Source of the DNA: Coptis chinensis
Lineage: Eukaryota; Streptophyta; Magnoliopsida; Ranunculales; Ranunculaceae
Length of the DNA stretch: 64,000 bases
Assembly (NCBI GenBank): GCA_015680905.1
Contig: CM027381.1
Span: forward strand, 86,887,501 to 86,951,500
Direction of reading: 5' to 3'
Part shown: piece by piece, positions 25,555-35,618 of the stretch
Position numbering within the stretch: position 1 is the stretch's first letter
Layout: each line of letters opens with the position of its first letter
Notes under the pieces: generated by a model
Seen by the model: the letters and a program-made list of their open reading frames with translations, nothing else
The model's database searches: none
Told to the model about the DNA's origin: nothing
Translations under genes and position numbers: made by a program

Positions 25555-25695
25555 TGAAGGATTAATAGTAATAGTAAAATTTTATTATAGTTAATTAAGA
25601 AGAAAGTTGAGAGAGTGAAAATGACCCCGGATTAGTTATATTTCCGTCTCCTCAAACTTTGTTTTTATATAAGAAAATAGTATGTTTATAATATA
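25555..25695 (-). repeat. Copia-type LTR, left portion, interrupted by a Helitron
   Basis: This fossil LTR piece closely resembles 45152-45270 ('ttaattaagaagaaagttgagag' type start through 'aaaatagtatgttta'). It stops exactly where the Helitron terminus CTAG begins at 25696. The rest of the LTR appears to resume at 31410. It is the 3' LTR of the minus-strand copia remnant at 31486-32079. Confidence 0.7.
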
Positions 25696-26229
25696 CTAGT
25701 AAATGGGCACGTGCGATGCACGTGTCACGAAAATAGAAAATATTATTTTGAGAAGAATGATACACCAATGGTGGTGCTAGTAACCACAAATGGATATAGG
25801 TTCACGTCTTCGAAAACACTAATATCATAAATATATAATAGCATCTGATGGTTCAGTTTTAAATTTTACTCTAAACAATCTAATAACTATTAGATGGTGA
25901 AACAAATGCAAGAAAGCTATAGAGATGACTGTAGAGAGAACTAAAAGTCATTTGACACTACTCTCTATACATGAAGAAAATTTAACAATTAGAGCAAACA
26001 AAATCCAGAAAAAATACGCCCCAGAGAATAACAACTCATTTAGTTACCCATAATGTACTTTAAAGGAAGAAATGTAGATTTTCATACGCACATAAATGTC
26101 ACTAACAAAATCAAGTAATTGGGGGGCAGAGAGCCCAATTTTCCCAAATATTTTCGCCCTAAGTCCACTTTAATTTTAATTTCCATTAGTGTTTGTCTCC
26201 ACCATAGCCATGGTCTGCACTTTCGAATA

Positions 26230-26358
26230 GAAATGGATGATTGCAGCATTTCTTCAACTCAACCACAATGTTTAAGAGTGAAACCTACAAATTCAAAAGG
26301 TATAAATGTATATCAAAGTCCAATTGGTAGTAGTAGTAGGAATGGTCTCGTAGTTTAA
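26230..26358 (+). other. Short open frame inside the Helitron, unknown
   Basis: The plus-strand frame starting at the ATG near 26233 gives about 41 residues beginning [16 protein letters not shown], with a non-random look. It may be part of a fourth captured gene in the opposite orientation, or chance. I do not recognise it and assign no function. Confidence 0.2.
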
Positions 26359-26534
26359 AAGCTTTGGCGAAGCTCTAGTGTCACAGAGGAGGAATTTCTT
26401 ATTGACTTTTTCACTCTGTGAATGCTTTCGAACAGAATATTTAAAATTGCAGCAAGATAAAGAGACTCTAAAACTGGGTCACTGGACTTGCTTTCATGCA
26501 GAATAATGTATTGATAAAAACAAAAAAATCAAAC

Positions 26535-26768
26535 CTGATTACCATAGACTCCTTTGTTCAAGTCATGGAAGTTACGTTCTAATATCCATTTGTAATATCT
26601 ATGACAATGTAAAAAAGAAAAACCCAGGTCAGCTCATATTACCAACAGTTACAACTGTTCTTTAAAGATGAAATGAGTGCTAACTGTTTATGAAGAGGTG
26701 ACATCTCAACCCTAAGAATGCGTTCAATTTTTGGAGGAAGAGACTTCTCCACGTCCTTGATAACTCTT
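26535..26768 (-). pseudogene. Captured fragment of a CHD1/CHR5-type chromatin remodeller
   Basis: Two exon pieces are seen on the minus strand. 26768-26684 encodes [20 protein letters not shown] followed by MSPLHKQ. 26598-26535 encodes YYKWILERNFHDLNKGVYGN then Q. These are consecutive parts of the SNF2 ATPase of plant CHD1/CHR5 proteins, in the segment joining the two helicase lobes. The donor after the first piece reads CAG-TT instead of CAG-GT. The second piece keeps a GT donor. Only this short internal segment is present, so it cannot make a remodeller. It lies in the 3' part of the Helitron. Confidence 0.82.
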
Positions 26769-26819
26769 CTAAAATAATATGCAAATTTAAATTTACATGT
26801 GAAAATAAAACTATGTAAA

Positions 26820-26945
26820 TTTGCACGGGACTTACGACGAAATTAAAATTGAAAATGTGTCCTTAAGCCGAAATTTTGTCAGCCCGGTTTGGGACTTATG
26901 GCGAAATTATTATTGGGCTTTGTCCTTAGGCCGTAATCTTTGTAA
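26820..26945. repeat. Diverged direct repeat (gggacttaygrcgaaatt)
   Basis: 'gggacttacgacgaaatt' with 'gtccttaagccgaaat' is followed about 63 bp later by 'gggacttatggcgaaatt' with 'gtccttaggccgtaat'. The two units form an old tandem pair inside the Helitron. Confidence 0.5.
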
Positions 26946-27502
26946 CAAAATCGACGTGGAACGGTAGTGTCATAATATTTATAACTAAAACAAAAAAGCA
27001 GTAACATCATTGATACAAAGTCGAATATATATATATTTGAAGGGAAACAATGACTTTACCGGAAAAAAATTGGCTTTGACCTCGGACCGAATCCCGACAT
27101 TATTGGGGGCTTTGTAAATGTTCTTCAAGGCTGGCTTTGTGACTTAAAAGTAGTTACCAATGTAAGTCAGATTGAATGCTTCACTGTCGACTGCAACACA
27201 CCTGTAAATTTCATTCTTTTCAATAAGTTTTTCTCTTTTTCCAAGTGAGTGAGGTTTTTCCATATGACAACAAATTTCATGGATATTTAACTCTGAAATG
27301 CATAAAATAGAACTACAAATATAACATACCACCGATACGATTGCATTATTTCAACGGTTCAAATAAGGTTTGTCCAGAAGTAATCCTATCATACGTGAAA
27401 TACGGTTCTACAATGGAAACGGTTCTACAATGGAAACACAAATCAATCTCAAAAGAATTGAAGAGAGTGCAAATATGCTAAGAAACCTATTGGGCTAATT
27501 AC

Positions 27503-27957
27503 CTTGGCAGCTGTTAAATAAATTGAAGGATCAGGCTTCTTTTCCTTAACATCATCACCTATAAAAAGAGATGAACATTGCTCAACAATGTTACTGGCAT
27601 CATCGTCACTCTTAGGTCCAATAAACATGCATAAAAATATTCTTAAGAGGCACTTCTGCGTTAGCAATTTCATGGACTTGGTAATTCATTCAATAGATAT
27701 TTTGGTTGTGGACCCTCAAATTACCGCCTCTTCTAGTTCAAATCTCTCCTGGAAAAACAAAAAAATCAAATTTGCAAGCAAGCAAGCACAACTGATAGCG
27801 TAAAAGTTTTCTGCAACATATATCTATAGGTCATAAATAAAATTCAATTATATTCTTCTACCAGGCAGCATCCTGAGCACATTACAGAACACAGTATACA
27901 ATTCAACGAATGAAGAAACCTACCTGCAAGAAAGCAATCAAGACCTTGAAACTGCTC
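27503..27957 (-). pseudogene. Captured fragment of a HAD-superfamily hydrolase (At4g39970-like)
   Basis: Two exons with intact GT..AG junctions are seen on the minus strand. 27957-27924 encodes EQFQGLDCFLAG. 27558-27503 encodes GDDVKEKKPDPSIYLTAAK, whose first Gly is split by the intron. The KKPDP sequence is HAD motif III, holding the conserved Lys. The order matches CbbY-like plastid HAD hydrolases of the At4g39970 type. The N-terminal nucleophile domain and the DD motif of the C-terminus were not found nearby. A possible decayed downstream piece lies near 27200-27155 but is too weak to call. The fragment is the middle captured gene of the Helitron. Confidence 0.8.
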
Positions 27958-28406
27958 CTACAAAACACACCAAATAGCTGTGCATCAATAACTGAAGAAA
28001 TAACCACGCAGTATACAGGATAGTTGTGTCATGGTTTTAAACAAAAAATGGATGCAAAGAAATATAGCGGAAAATGATCATATGATAGAATACAATCATG
28101 AATGCATGTAATATATAAAAAATCCGTACACCACCACAATCCATAAAACCAATAACACTTTTAGTAGTATTGAGCATTGTAATATATACATAAATTTCTT
28201 TGCTCACTGCACAAAATTGATTGTAGTTTCAATGACAATGTCGAACTATACAAACTCACCAAGTGCAAATGGATGCCATCTTCTTTGATAGAAATTTCAT
28301 AATGATGTCACCGGTCTACTGTTGCACTACTCCCTATAGTAGGAAAAAAAAATCAGACTCCGTAAAAATTGCAAAGACATGATTGGAACAGAAGAGGAAA
28401 AATTAC

Positions 28407-28720
28407 TTTTGAGCTAGCCCGCCAATAAGATTGAAATTCAATGAAAAATTACTTAACAATGTTAGAAATGGGGTTTAAACACTCTGAAAATGCGGTTTAG
28501 TAAGACGAACTACCAAGCATCAACAAAAACAGGACATCATTTCTTTTGAGTATAATTCAATGATTTTGAGCTAACCCACCAATAAGATTGAAATTCAATG
28601 AAAAATTACTTAACAATGTTAGAAATGGGGTTTAAACACTCTGAAAATGCGGTTTAGTAAGACGAACTACCAAGCATCAACAAAAACAGGGTAGCATTTC
28701 TTTTGAGTATAATTCAATGA
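28407..28720. repeat. Tandem duplication, about 157-bp unit, in the Helitron
   Basis: The unit beginning 'ttttgagctarcccrcc' occurs at about 28407-28563 and again at 28564-28720 with few differences, including the phrases 'ggtttaaacactctgaaaa' and 'ggtttagtaagacgaac'. High similarity means a fairly recent local duplication, probably within the Helitron. Confidence 0.8.
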
Positions 28721-29474
28721 TTTACTTAGGTAAAAGATGTGCCATTCGACAGGGAATTAGTGTTGTGCAATAACTACGACTGTAAAATACTTGCAAAGCC
28801 TTAAGCTACACAGGCGAAAATCGTCTTAAGCCTTGAAGTGACTTACCCGTGCATATCTATTGACTTACCCGTACATTTCAATACCATAAAGGGTGCTGCT
28901 TGCTCTTTTTGAAAGGAATGCATCTAGTTATGTGCTTTAGTCAAGCACCTATGAGGCAGATTACTAAGGATGATTGAGTATTACACAAATTCAAGCTGGA
29001 GACATTTATTGTACAATAAAATGGAAATGAATGAAAAAATGTATATTTAGATTGGCTTGAGAATACCTTGAACAGAAAAGCTCATCGGAATGATTGAATT
29101 CTATCCAAAGTTTATATTCATTTCCATCTTTGTATCACGTTAACAAACACTAAATTTTAAAAGGAGGATTAATTAAAAATGGTAATATTAAAGAAAATGG
29201 TAATATATAAAGAACTTAAAAAATTAAAAAGGACTAACTTACCACTTGATGTCGTCTCTTTCGTGAAGAACCGGTGTGCAATTAATAAATTCTAAACATT
29301 TTGAGTATTAAATTCAATTCCAATAGAAATTAAAAATAATATGTGTTGCCTAAATATGAAAACATACAAAGAAGAAGAAGAGAAAAGACAAACCCCGGGC
29401 GGATGATCGAGTTCTAGAGAATTATAAGAATGGAAGTCAAAATTTCAGTAGTATATCAATACCATTTCCTGATC

Positions 29475-30766
29475 CTGTGGATCAGAAGGACTAAAGGACA
29501 GATTCCGGATGGCAGATCCTAAGCGTGGCTATCTCAATCTTCAGCAACAGCAATCACTGCAGCTTTCGCGGAAGCCAGAGAAGGATACATATAAGATGCT
29601 CCCAGTGAGAGGAAAGGTGTTGAATATCCAAGACTTAGATAACCTGAAATTTAATAGTAGAAAGGATTCACGCTCTTATCATTCTAACAAACAAAAGTTA
29701 CACAACACAACAATCTGTAAACATCAAAGAAAACAGGGTTATTGAATGACTACCAATAGATTGCCGAGTGGACTATACTTTTAATAGTAATGTATATCGG
29801 TACGTTCCGCCACACATCAATAGAAGAGTTTTTATTAATATTAGAAGTATATATGGATTCATGAACCTTGAAAATTGTTCTTTGAGAATGCTTAATTCAT
29901 GGGTCCATTCAACTATGCAAACAACAAAGCTGGTAGGGAATCCCCTATGTGGCTTCAAATGAATCTGGTGAGACTGATCAATTACTTAACAGCATTAACC
30001 CGAGGCAGAGTATTTAAAGTAGAAAAATGAAGATTTAAAAGAATGCAATATTAGGTGAAAAAGTATGGTGAGAGTGATATATAATACAGGCATACAAAAG
30101 AAAGAAAATGAGAAGGTTTGGGCCCTACGTTTTTCCTAACCCATGTAAGAAGTCAATTAATCCCGGCTCTACCAAAGAAATTTTCCAAATGCAAGCAACC
30201 TCTTCCCATGGTCTCCAACAATAAGCTCATAGTCATACAAAGACGCCCTTTCATCTAGTATCTGCAGGTTTTACATAATTTCATAAAAAAAAGAATGCAA
30301 GCATATGTACTCTTGAATAAGCTAGGAGCTAGGTAGGTACCTTATCTAGCAAAGGCATGCTTTCTTTCTGCGCCTTGTGGGTGTGAGAGAAGAAAGTGTA
30401 AGCCCTCTCGGGCAGAATCATCTCTAACTAAACCAGATGAAAGAAAAAATTACGTAGTGATCTATCTGTTGATCAAAGTGTAAGTAGAAGGGCAAATGAA
30501 TGAATTGAAGTATGCACCTTTGGGTGTTTGATGCCCAAAATAAGACCGCATCCTGATAGATCATGTGATAAATGACAGCCAACATCCTGATAAAGAGAGT
30601 CGTGATGGATGCGCTTGGTGGATGGCTGGACGATTATGCGTGTGACACCAGTTTTACCCCTTCCTCCGTGTAGAAGGCGAGCACAGTGTGAAGGGGTGAG
30701 AGGAGCTCTTCTTTCCCACTTGTTTCGAGACTCACAAAGGATTCCAATAATTCCATTTCCAAACAT
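29475..30766 (-). pseudogene. LKR/SDH: Captured 5' part of LKR/SDH (lysine degradation bifunctional enzyme)
   Basis: Exon 1 (30766-30518) begins MFGNGIIGILCESRNKWERR and includes 'RRAPLTPSHCARLLH' and 'RIIVQPSTKRIHHD'. Exon 2 (30427-30341) encodes LEMILPERAYTFFSHTHKAQ and so on. Exon 3 begins at 30261 with ILDERASLYDYELIVGDHGK. Junctions are GT..AG. Exon 3 then has a frameshift after 'LLAFGKF'. A later piece starting at 29643 encodes YLSLGYSTPFLSLGASYMYP, 'SLASAKAAVIAVAE', and then a second frameshift before 'LPSGICPLV'. In intact plants this N-terminal half is lysine-ketoglutarate reductase. The saccharopine dehydrogenase half is missing. This is the captured gene nearest the Helitron 5' end, promoter region included. 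Confidence 0.88.
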
Positions 30767-30892
30767 TGTATCCTCAAAACTATCAAATTTAATTAAAAAC
30801 ATAAATAAGGAAAGCTAATTAGATTAATGGAATGAATCACATATAGAAGAGAAGAAGAATGTAAGAATCTCACCGGATGATATGGGTTTTAA

Positions 30893-31265
30893 TTGGGAAT
30901 GGAGAAGACGAACGAACGGTTAACTTTTTTTTAATTGTGAACCCACCGAAACGGTGTCTTTGTCTCTGTTTGCCGAAGAAGTTGACCTTTATAGTTATGG
31001 GAATATTTTAAAGTAAACAATGAGAAAAATGCATACTAACCTTTAAAATGATTGGCTATTGGTTCAATAGAAATCGTTCTGATGGAGAGCAAGTTAGGAA
31101 TTATCAAATTTGTAGTTTCGATTTGAAAGTTAATATGGGTATTGGCCAGGAACGAAGAAGACGAGCGGTTTTCTTTTTTTTTTTAATTGCGAACCCGCCG
31201 AAACGGTGTATCTGTCTCTGTTTGCCGAAGAAGTTGACATTTATAGTTATGGGAATACTTTAAAT
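30893..31265. repeat. Duplicated block upstream of the LKR/SDH fragment
   Basis: A block of about 125 bp at 30893-31016 recurs at 31138-31262. Shared phrases include 'cgccgaaacggtgt', 'tgtctctgtttgccgaagaa', 'gttgac' and 'tttatagttatgggaata'. Because it directly precedes the captured first exon, it may be a duplicated 5' leader or promoter segment of LKR/SDH. Confidence 0.75.
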
Positions 31266-31409
31266 GACAAATTTACCCTTTCAATGAAGAACAAAAAATA
31301 AGTGGCTGTCTAACTTTCCGGTACTCTTCCAATTAAAAACTTTGTGTTAAAACCGGGAATACGGGAAGTAATTGGGAAATCTGGTATCCGCTTTATATAT
31401 AAGATAAGA

Positions 31410-32079
31410 TATAGAAAGCCTAAAAAAATTGACCACCCATTTGAGGGTCCCACCTAGCTATCACGCGACTTACAAAAACTCTAACCTCCTCCACCCCCTA
31501 AGCTGGAGTATAGAGATCACAAATAGCCAACTAGCTTGACTGAGAGAGAATGAAATGAAGCACGCAAATGGCGGCTTAGTGAGTACATCCACAAGTTGGT
31601 CTCGAGCACATGAAAGGAGTAACTATCCTTTTGCTCATAACTAAGTCCACGATGAAGTGATTATCAACCTCCGATCCACATGCTTAGTATGCTCATTAAA
31701 TACCAAAGTAATTACTCGCAATAAAGATAGCAGCTTGGTTATCACAAAACATCTACATAGGAGAAAGAACAACGATACCCATCTCAGAAAAAGCGAATGA
31801 ACCCACATCATCTCACAAGTTGTATGAGCCATATATAGCTCTATATTCAACTTCAACACTAGACCTAGCAATAACATTTTGTTTCTTGCTATGTCATGTA
31901 ACAAGATTCCCACCAACAAAGCTATAATACCCAGAAGTAGAACGACGATCAATACGACTATCAGCCCAGTTAGCATTAGAGTATGTACCCAATAATAGAC
32001 AGACTGTGATCATCTGTATAGTAGACCTTGACTTGGAGAACCCTTCAAATACCTTAGAACTCAAATAATCAAGGCCCTA
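31410..32079 (-). mobile_element. Ty1/copia retrotransposon remnant (RNase H and 3' LTR)
   Basis: This fossil on the minus strand begins near 32079 with the end of the reverse transcriptase/RNase H region ('YLKG'-like, then the RNase H core with 'MAHTTCEMMW' near 31810). It runs to a purine-rich tract (about 31500-31486) and the first part of the 3' LTR (31485-31410). The rest of that LTR is at 25695-25555 beyond the Helitron. It is strongly decayed and carries many breaks. A CACTA end abuts it at 32080. Confidence 0.8.
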
Positions 32080-33700
32080 CACTACTAAAAAGAAGGGGCC
32101 CGACATATAAAGTGTTACCAAAAGTTTTACTAAAAGCCACTTGTGTCACTTTTGAAACTAATTCTGAAGTGACCTATAAGCCCCCGACACATAAAATTTT
32201 ACCAAAAGTGACACAAAAGCCTTGCTAAATGTGTCACTTTTTGTTCATAAAAGTGACACTTAAGAACAGTCTCTTGTGTCACTTTTAAGAAAGAGTGTCA
32301 CAGTGCTTGTCAAAAGTGACACTAGTTATATCCGTTTTGGACCAAAGTGGGACATAATTTCGTCAAAAGTGACACATTAAGTATACTAGTTGTGTCACTT
32401 TTGGACCAGAGTGAGACACAAGTACTTCAAAAGTGACACATTAAGTATATTAGTTGTGTCACTTTTGGACCAGAGTTAAACACAAGTACGTCAAAAGTGA
32501 CACATTAAATATACTAATTATGTCACTTTTGGACCAGAGTGAAACACAAGTACGTCAAAAGTGACACATTAAATATACTAGTTGTGTCACTTTTTGGACC
32601 GAGAGTTTCTGAAGTACATCAAAAGCGACACAAAAGCCCCTTACTTCTTGTGTCACTTTTGAGAATCAACTCCATGTAACTCGTATGAAAAAGAAAGTAA
32701 TATATAAAAGTGGTCAGTTGTGTCACTTTTAATAGATATTATGTCACTTTTTCCAAAAGCGAGACAAATGAAAATAATTTTTTTTTAAAACTTTTTCTCA
32801 TTTTTATATTCGATCGTATTTATTTCTCAACCTGCATCCTATACGTCATAACCAAAATCTCATTAACCTGCTTTATGATAGAAACAACATCCACATACAT
32901 TTATCAAAATATCACAACCAAAATCACTTTACGGAAACAACATCCACTCGAGAAGAAAGAAACAACTAACATTCAAAACAATTAACTTCTATTGATTTCA
33001 TCGATCAAACTAAGTATTTATCATCTAATTTGACTCCCAACAAAAGAATTCATTCCAATACCAAAAGAATCACAATTCAAAAAAAAAACAAAAAACTACA
33101 TAGCGCCAATACTATCCTAACAATATCTTAGCTTGTTGTGCGCACTTCCAACACCAAAAAACCTAACTGATATCTATTCATCTGTTAATCGATCCATGCA
33201 TCTGTATCATATAATAAAGTCGTCATTCCACTATGATTAGTATATAAAATTAAAAAGCAAGTGAATCAAGAAGGGTATACTATACAAGTAAGAAAAAAAA
33301 TCGATAAAAAAAGTATATATACATAAAGAAAAGGAAAATATGGAAGCGCACTTACCCAAATTAACTACTCAGATAAATTGTTGGATAAAGTCGATGAATT
33401 CAAGACGAAGTTCATCTATTTCAGTGGTGTAACTCTTCTTGCTAAAGAACTCTAATACCTGTTCGACGAAAAATATATTATAAATATTATGAAAATAAAT
33501 AATGCAGGCAATGCATTGCCTACCTTATTTACACATGCACCAATTTATAAACTAGCTAAGACTATATGAAAAATAATACTACTTTACAGTCACTTTTTTT
33601 TTTAGTAGTGGACCAGGATCCTCTACTAAATCTCGCATAAAGCGCAATACATAATATCCACATACAATCCCCGCTTTGTTGTTGCGGGCACTATACATAA
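32080..33700 (-). mobile_element. CACTA (En/Spm) transposon, one end with Ulp1-like fragment
   Basis: The left terminus reads CACTACTAAAAAGAAGG at 32080. It is followed by a subterminal array (about 32105-32760) of 'aaaagtgacac' and 'gtgtcacttttg' motifs in both orientations, more than fifteen in all, as is normal for CACTA ends. Farther in, the minus strand encodes NNKAGIVCGYYVLRFMRDLV near 33680-33610, followed by EDPGP. It also encodes VLEFFSKKSYTTEIDELRLE near 33460-33400. These resemble the C-terminal part of the C48/Ulp1-type protease genes carried by plant CACTA elements. The right end was not found, so the element is probably truncated or reaches into the repeat array beyond 33.9 kb. 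Confidence 0.75.
32105..32760. repeat. CACTA subterminal repeat array (aaaagtgacac)
   Basis: A longer unit of about 65 bp, 'gtgtcacttttggaccagagt' followed by 'caaaagtgacacattaa', repeats four to five times between 32320 and 32610 with small changes. Outside it, single inverted motifs occur. In this superfamily such motifs bind the element-encoded TNPA-like protein. Confidence 0.85.
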
Positions 33701-33955
33701 TTAATACTTGCATTAACACATACACAAATTAGAAGATACTTTGTATTGTATTCGAAAGAAACTAAACTTACTGTCACATAGTTCTAATTTGGATTTGGAT
33801 TCATATTTCTCTTTCCTTTGGACACATTTGATATCTTGATTGCACTGAAAATGCATTTGTTTCATTCTTATTATTTTCAAGATAGAATCAAATATACAAT
33901 GAAAAATACAATAAATAAAGACTAAACTCACGTGTTTACTAATAATTTAAAAGCT

Positions 33956-34137
33956 AGTTCGTTACTATCGCTACGACAAAATCTGACGAAGTTACTGCGT
34001 TTAACTTCGTCAGTGTAAGTTTGAACGCTTTTACGCTCGCTTAGTCCATTATTATCGTTCCGACAAAATCTGACGAGGTTACCACGTTTAGCTTCGTCAA
34101 CCTAAGTTTGAACGTTTTTATGCTCGCTTAGCCTAAT
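33956..34137. repeat. Tandem pair, about 90-bp unit (acttcgtcag)
   Basis: Two adjacent units at about 33956-34046 and 34047-34137 share 'cgacaaaatctgacga', 'gttac..cgttta', 'cttcgtca', 'taagtttgaacg' and 'gctcgcttag'. 'ctgacgaagt' and 'acttcgtcag' face each other within each unit. They stand just before the larger CpG-rich array. Confidence 0.75.
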
Positions 34138-34444
34138 TTTGCAAAGTTAAGTACGCATTGGAGGCGTTTTTCTCTACATGGGGGCGTCTCATTCTATTTC
34201 ATTTCAACTACATAAATCTACAACATTGTCAGTTTTCCGCAGGTATGTTATCTGTCACAACAACAATATTCAATAGCAAATCCATACTTTATTGTTATTT
34301 TTCATCAAAAGAAGTTTTAGCTCTATGGTATTACATTCACACAATTACCTAATCAATTGTCTATGTCAATTGTCTTATGGTCGTTCGATTAAATCTTCAT
34401 TTTCTTCTTCGAAATCTGCATTCGCTTCGCTTAGCGCTTTTGGT

Positions 34445-35540
34445 TAACTATTTTTTCTAAGGCATTGTGCCGATCTTTTTACGAAAAAATTTCTGAGCGA
34501 AAATTTTCGTCAGCGTCGTGATTTTTTCTAAGGCATTGTGCCGATCTTTCTACGAAAAATTTTCCGAGCGAAAATTTTCGTTAGTGTCATTATTTTTTTC
34601 TAAGGCATTAAGCCGAACTTTCTTAGTGAAACTTTCCGAGGCTCATTATAACCGTCATTTTCTCGTCGGCGGAAAAAATTCACATTACGTTAACTTTTCT
34701 CGAGTTTAACACTTTATTCAACTTCTTTCTTTATTATTATTTTTTCTACGGCATTGTGATCTTTCTGTTCGAAACTTTTCGTTAATATCTTTTGCTCGTA
34801 ATTTCGCCGTTTCAACCTGCGATGCAAATACAAATCTTTTCGTTAGTCTTTCAGACTTAACCAAAGTTTTAAGATAATTGATAAAAAATACTAACATACA
34901 TATTTAATGCTGTCGACAATCATTGATTCCGCTTAAAGTATTTTTTGAGCTCATCCACGGTGAACGACACTTTTTCTTTAGCCATTGTTTTTCGAATAGT
35001 CACCCCGACATTCTCTATCATTCTTTCCTTTACAATCCGGTTCTTTTATATTTTTTCTCGCGCAAGCAAGCTTTTTTTTTCTAAGGCATTGTGCCGATCT
35101 TTCTACGAGAAATTTTTCGAGCGAAGATTTTTCGACAGTTTCATTATTTTTTCTCAGGCATTGTGTCGATCGTTCTACAAGAAATTTTCTGAGCAAAATT
35201 TTTTGACAGTTTCGTTATTTTTTCTAAGGCATTGAGCCAATTTTTCCGAGCGAGTTGAAACTTTCCGACAGCTTCATTATTTTTTCTAAGGCATTGAGCC
35301 GATTTTTTTCAACGAAACTTTTGTCAGCTTTTTTTAATTCTTCTACGACATTAATTGGCACATTTCTGCACGAAACTTTTCTCCGTCGACTCTTTGTGAA
35401 TATATTTTACTCGTAAACCCGTCGTTTCTCCGTGCGGCTTAAAATTCAGCGATTACGTCAAATTTCGAGCAAATTAAAATTCTCTTCATCTTCTTTATTT
35501 TTCCAAGACATTGAGATCCTGTCGAGCAACTCTTTTTCGC
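34445..35540. repeat. CpG-rich degenerate array, about 70-bp unit
   Basis: Roughly nine or ten units follow the pattern 'ttttttctaaggcattg' + 'gccgatctttctacga' + 'aaaattttccgagcg' + 'aaaattttcgtcag'. The clearest start near 34451, 34522, 34593, 35079, 35150, 35218 and 35280; others near 34738, 35333 and 35500 are more degenerate. The units are rich in CpG against an AT-rich background, and contain the palindrome 'cgaaaattttcg'. Plus-strand open frames repeating 'RSFYEKFSE' come from these units and are probably incidental. Origin unknown. Confidence 0.8.
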
Positions 35541-35618
35541 GGCCTATTCCCGTATAATACGAGTTGTTTCTACTCGGCACAAAAAAACAAAAAATAAAAA
35601 ATAAAAACTTTTCGTTAG

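Larger units (their letters stand above)
25696..31409 (-). mobile_element. Non-autonomous Helitron carrying fragments of three host genes
   Basis: The 3' terminus on the minus strand (25725 down to 25696) has a hairpin, CACGTGC-ATC-GCACGTG, followed seven bases later by CTAG. This is the classic Helitron end, followed by a host T. The proposed 5' end at 31409 reads TCTTATCTTATATATAAAGC and is preceded by a host A, as expected for insertion between A and T. The flanks on both sides are copia LTR sequence that reads as one LTR when the element is taken out. Length is about 5.7 kb. No Rep/helicase gene is present, so it is non-autonomous. It carries, all on its own strand, pieces of a CHD1-type remodeller, a HAD hydrolase and LKR/SDH with introns kept, the hallmark of Helitron gene capture. 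Confidence 0.82.

Noticed and set aside
33594-33610. 'ttttttttagtagtg', an apparent inverted right terminus matching CACTACTAAAAA at 32080
   Set aside because: The flanking triplets (cta left, gac right) do not match, and the stretch lies inside or next to the readable Ulp1-like sequence on the minus strand, so it is not the element end.
34945-35235. 96-codon frame with repeated RSFYEKFSE
   Set aside because: Its repetition follows the 70-bp DNA array; the frame is broken in other units and shows no start or conservation signal.
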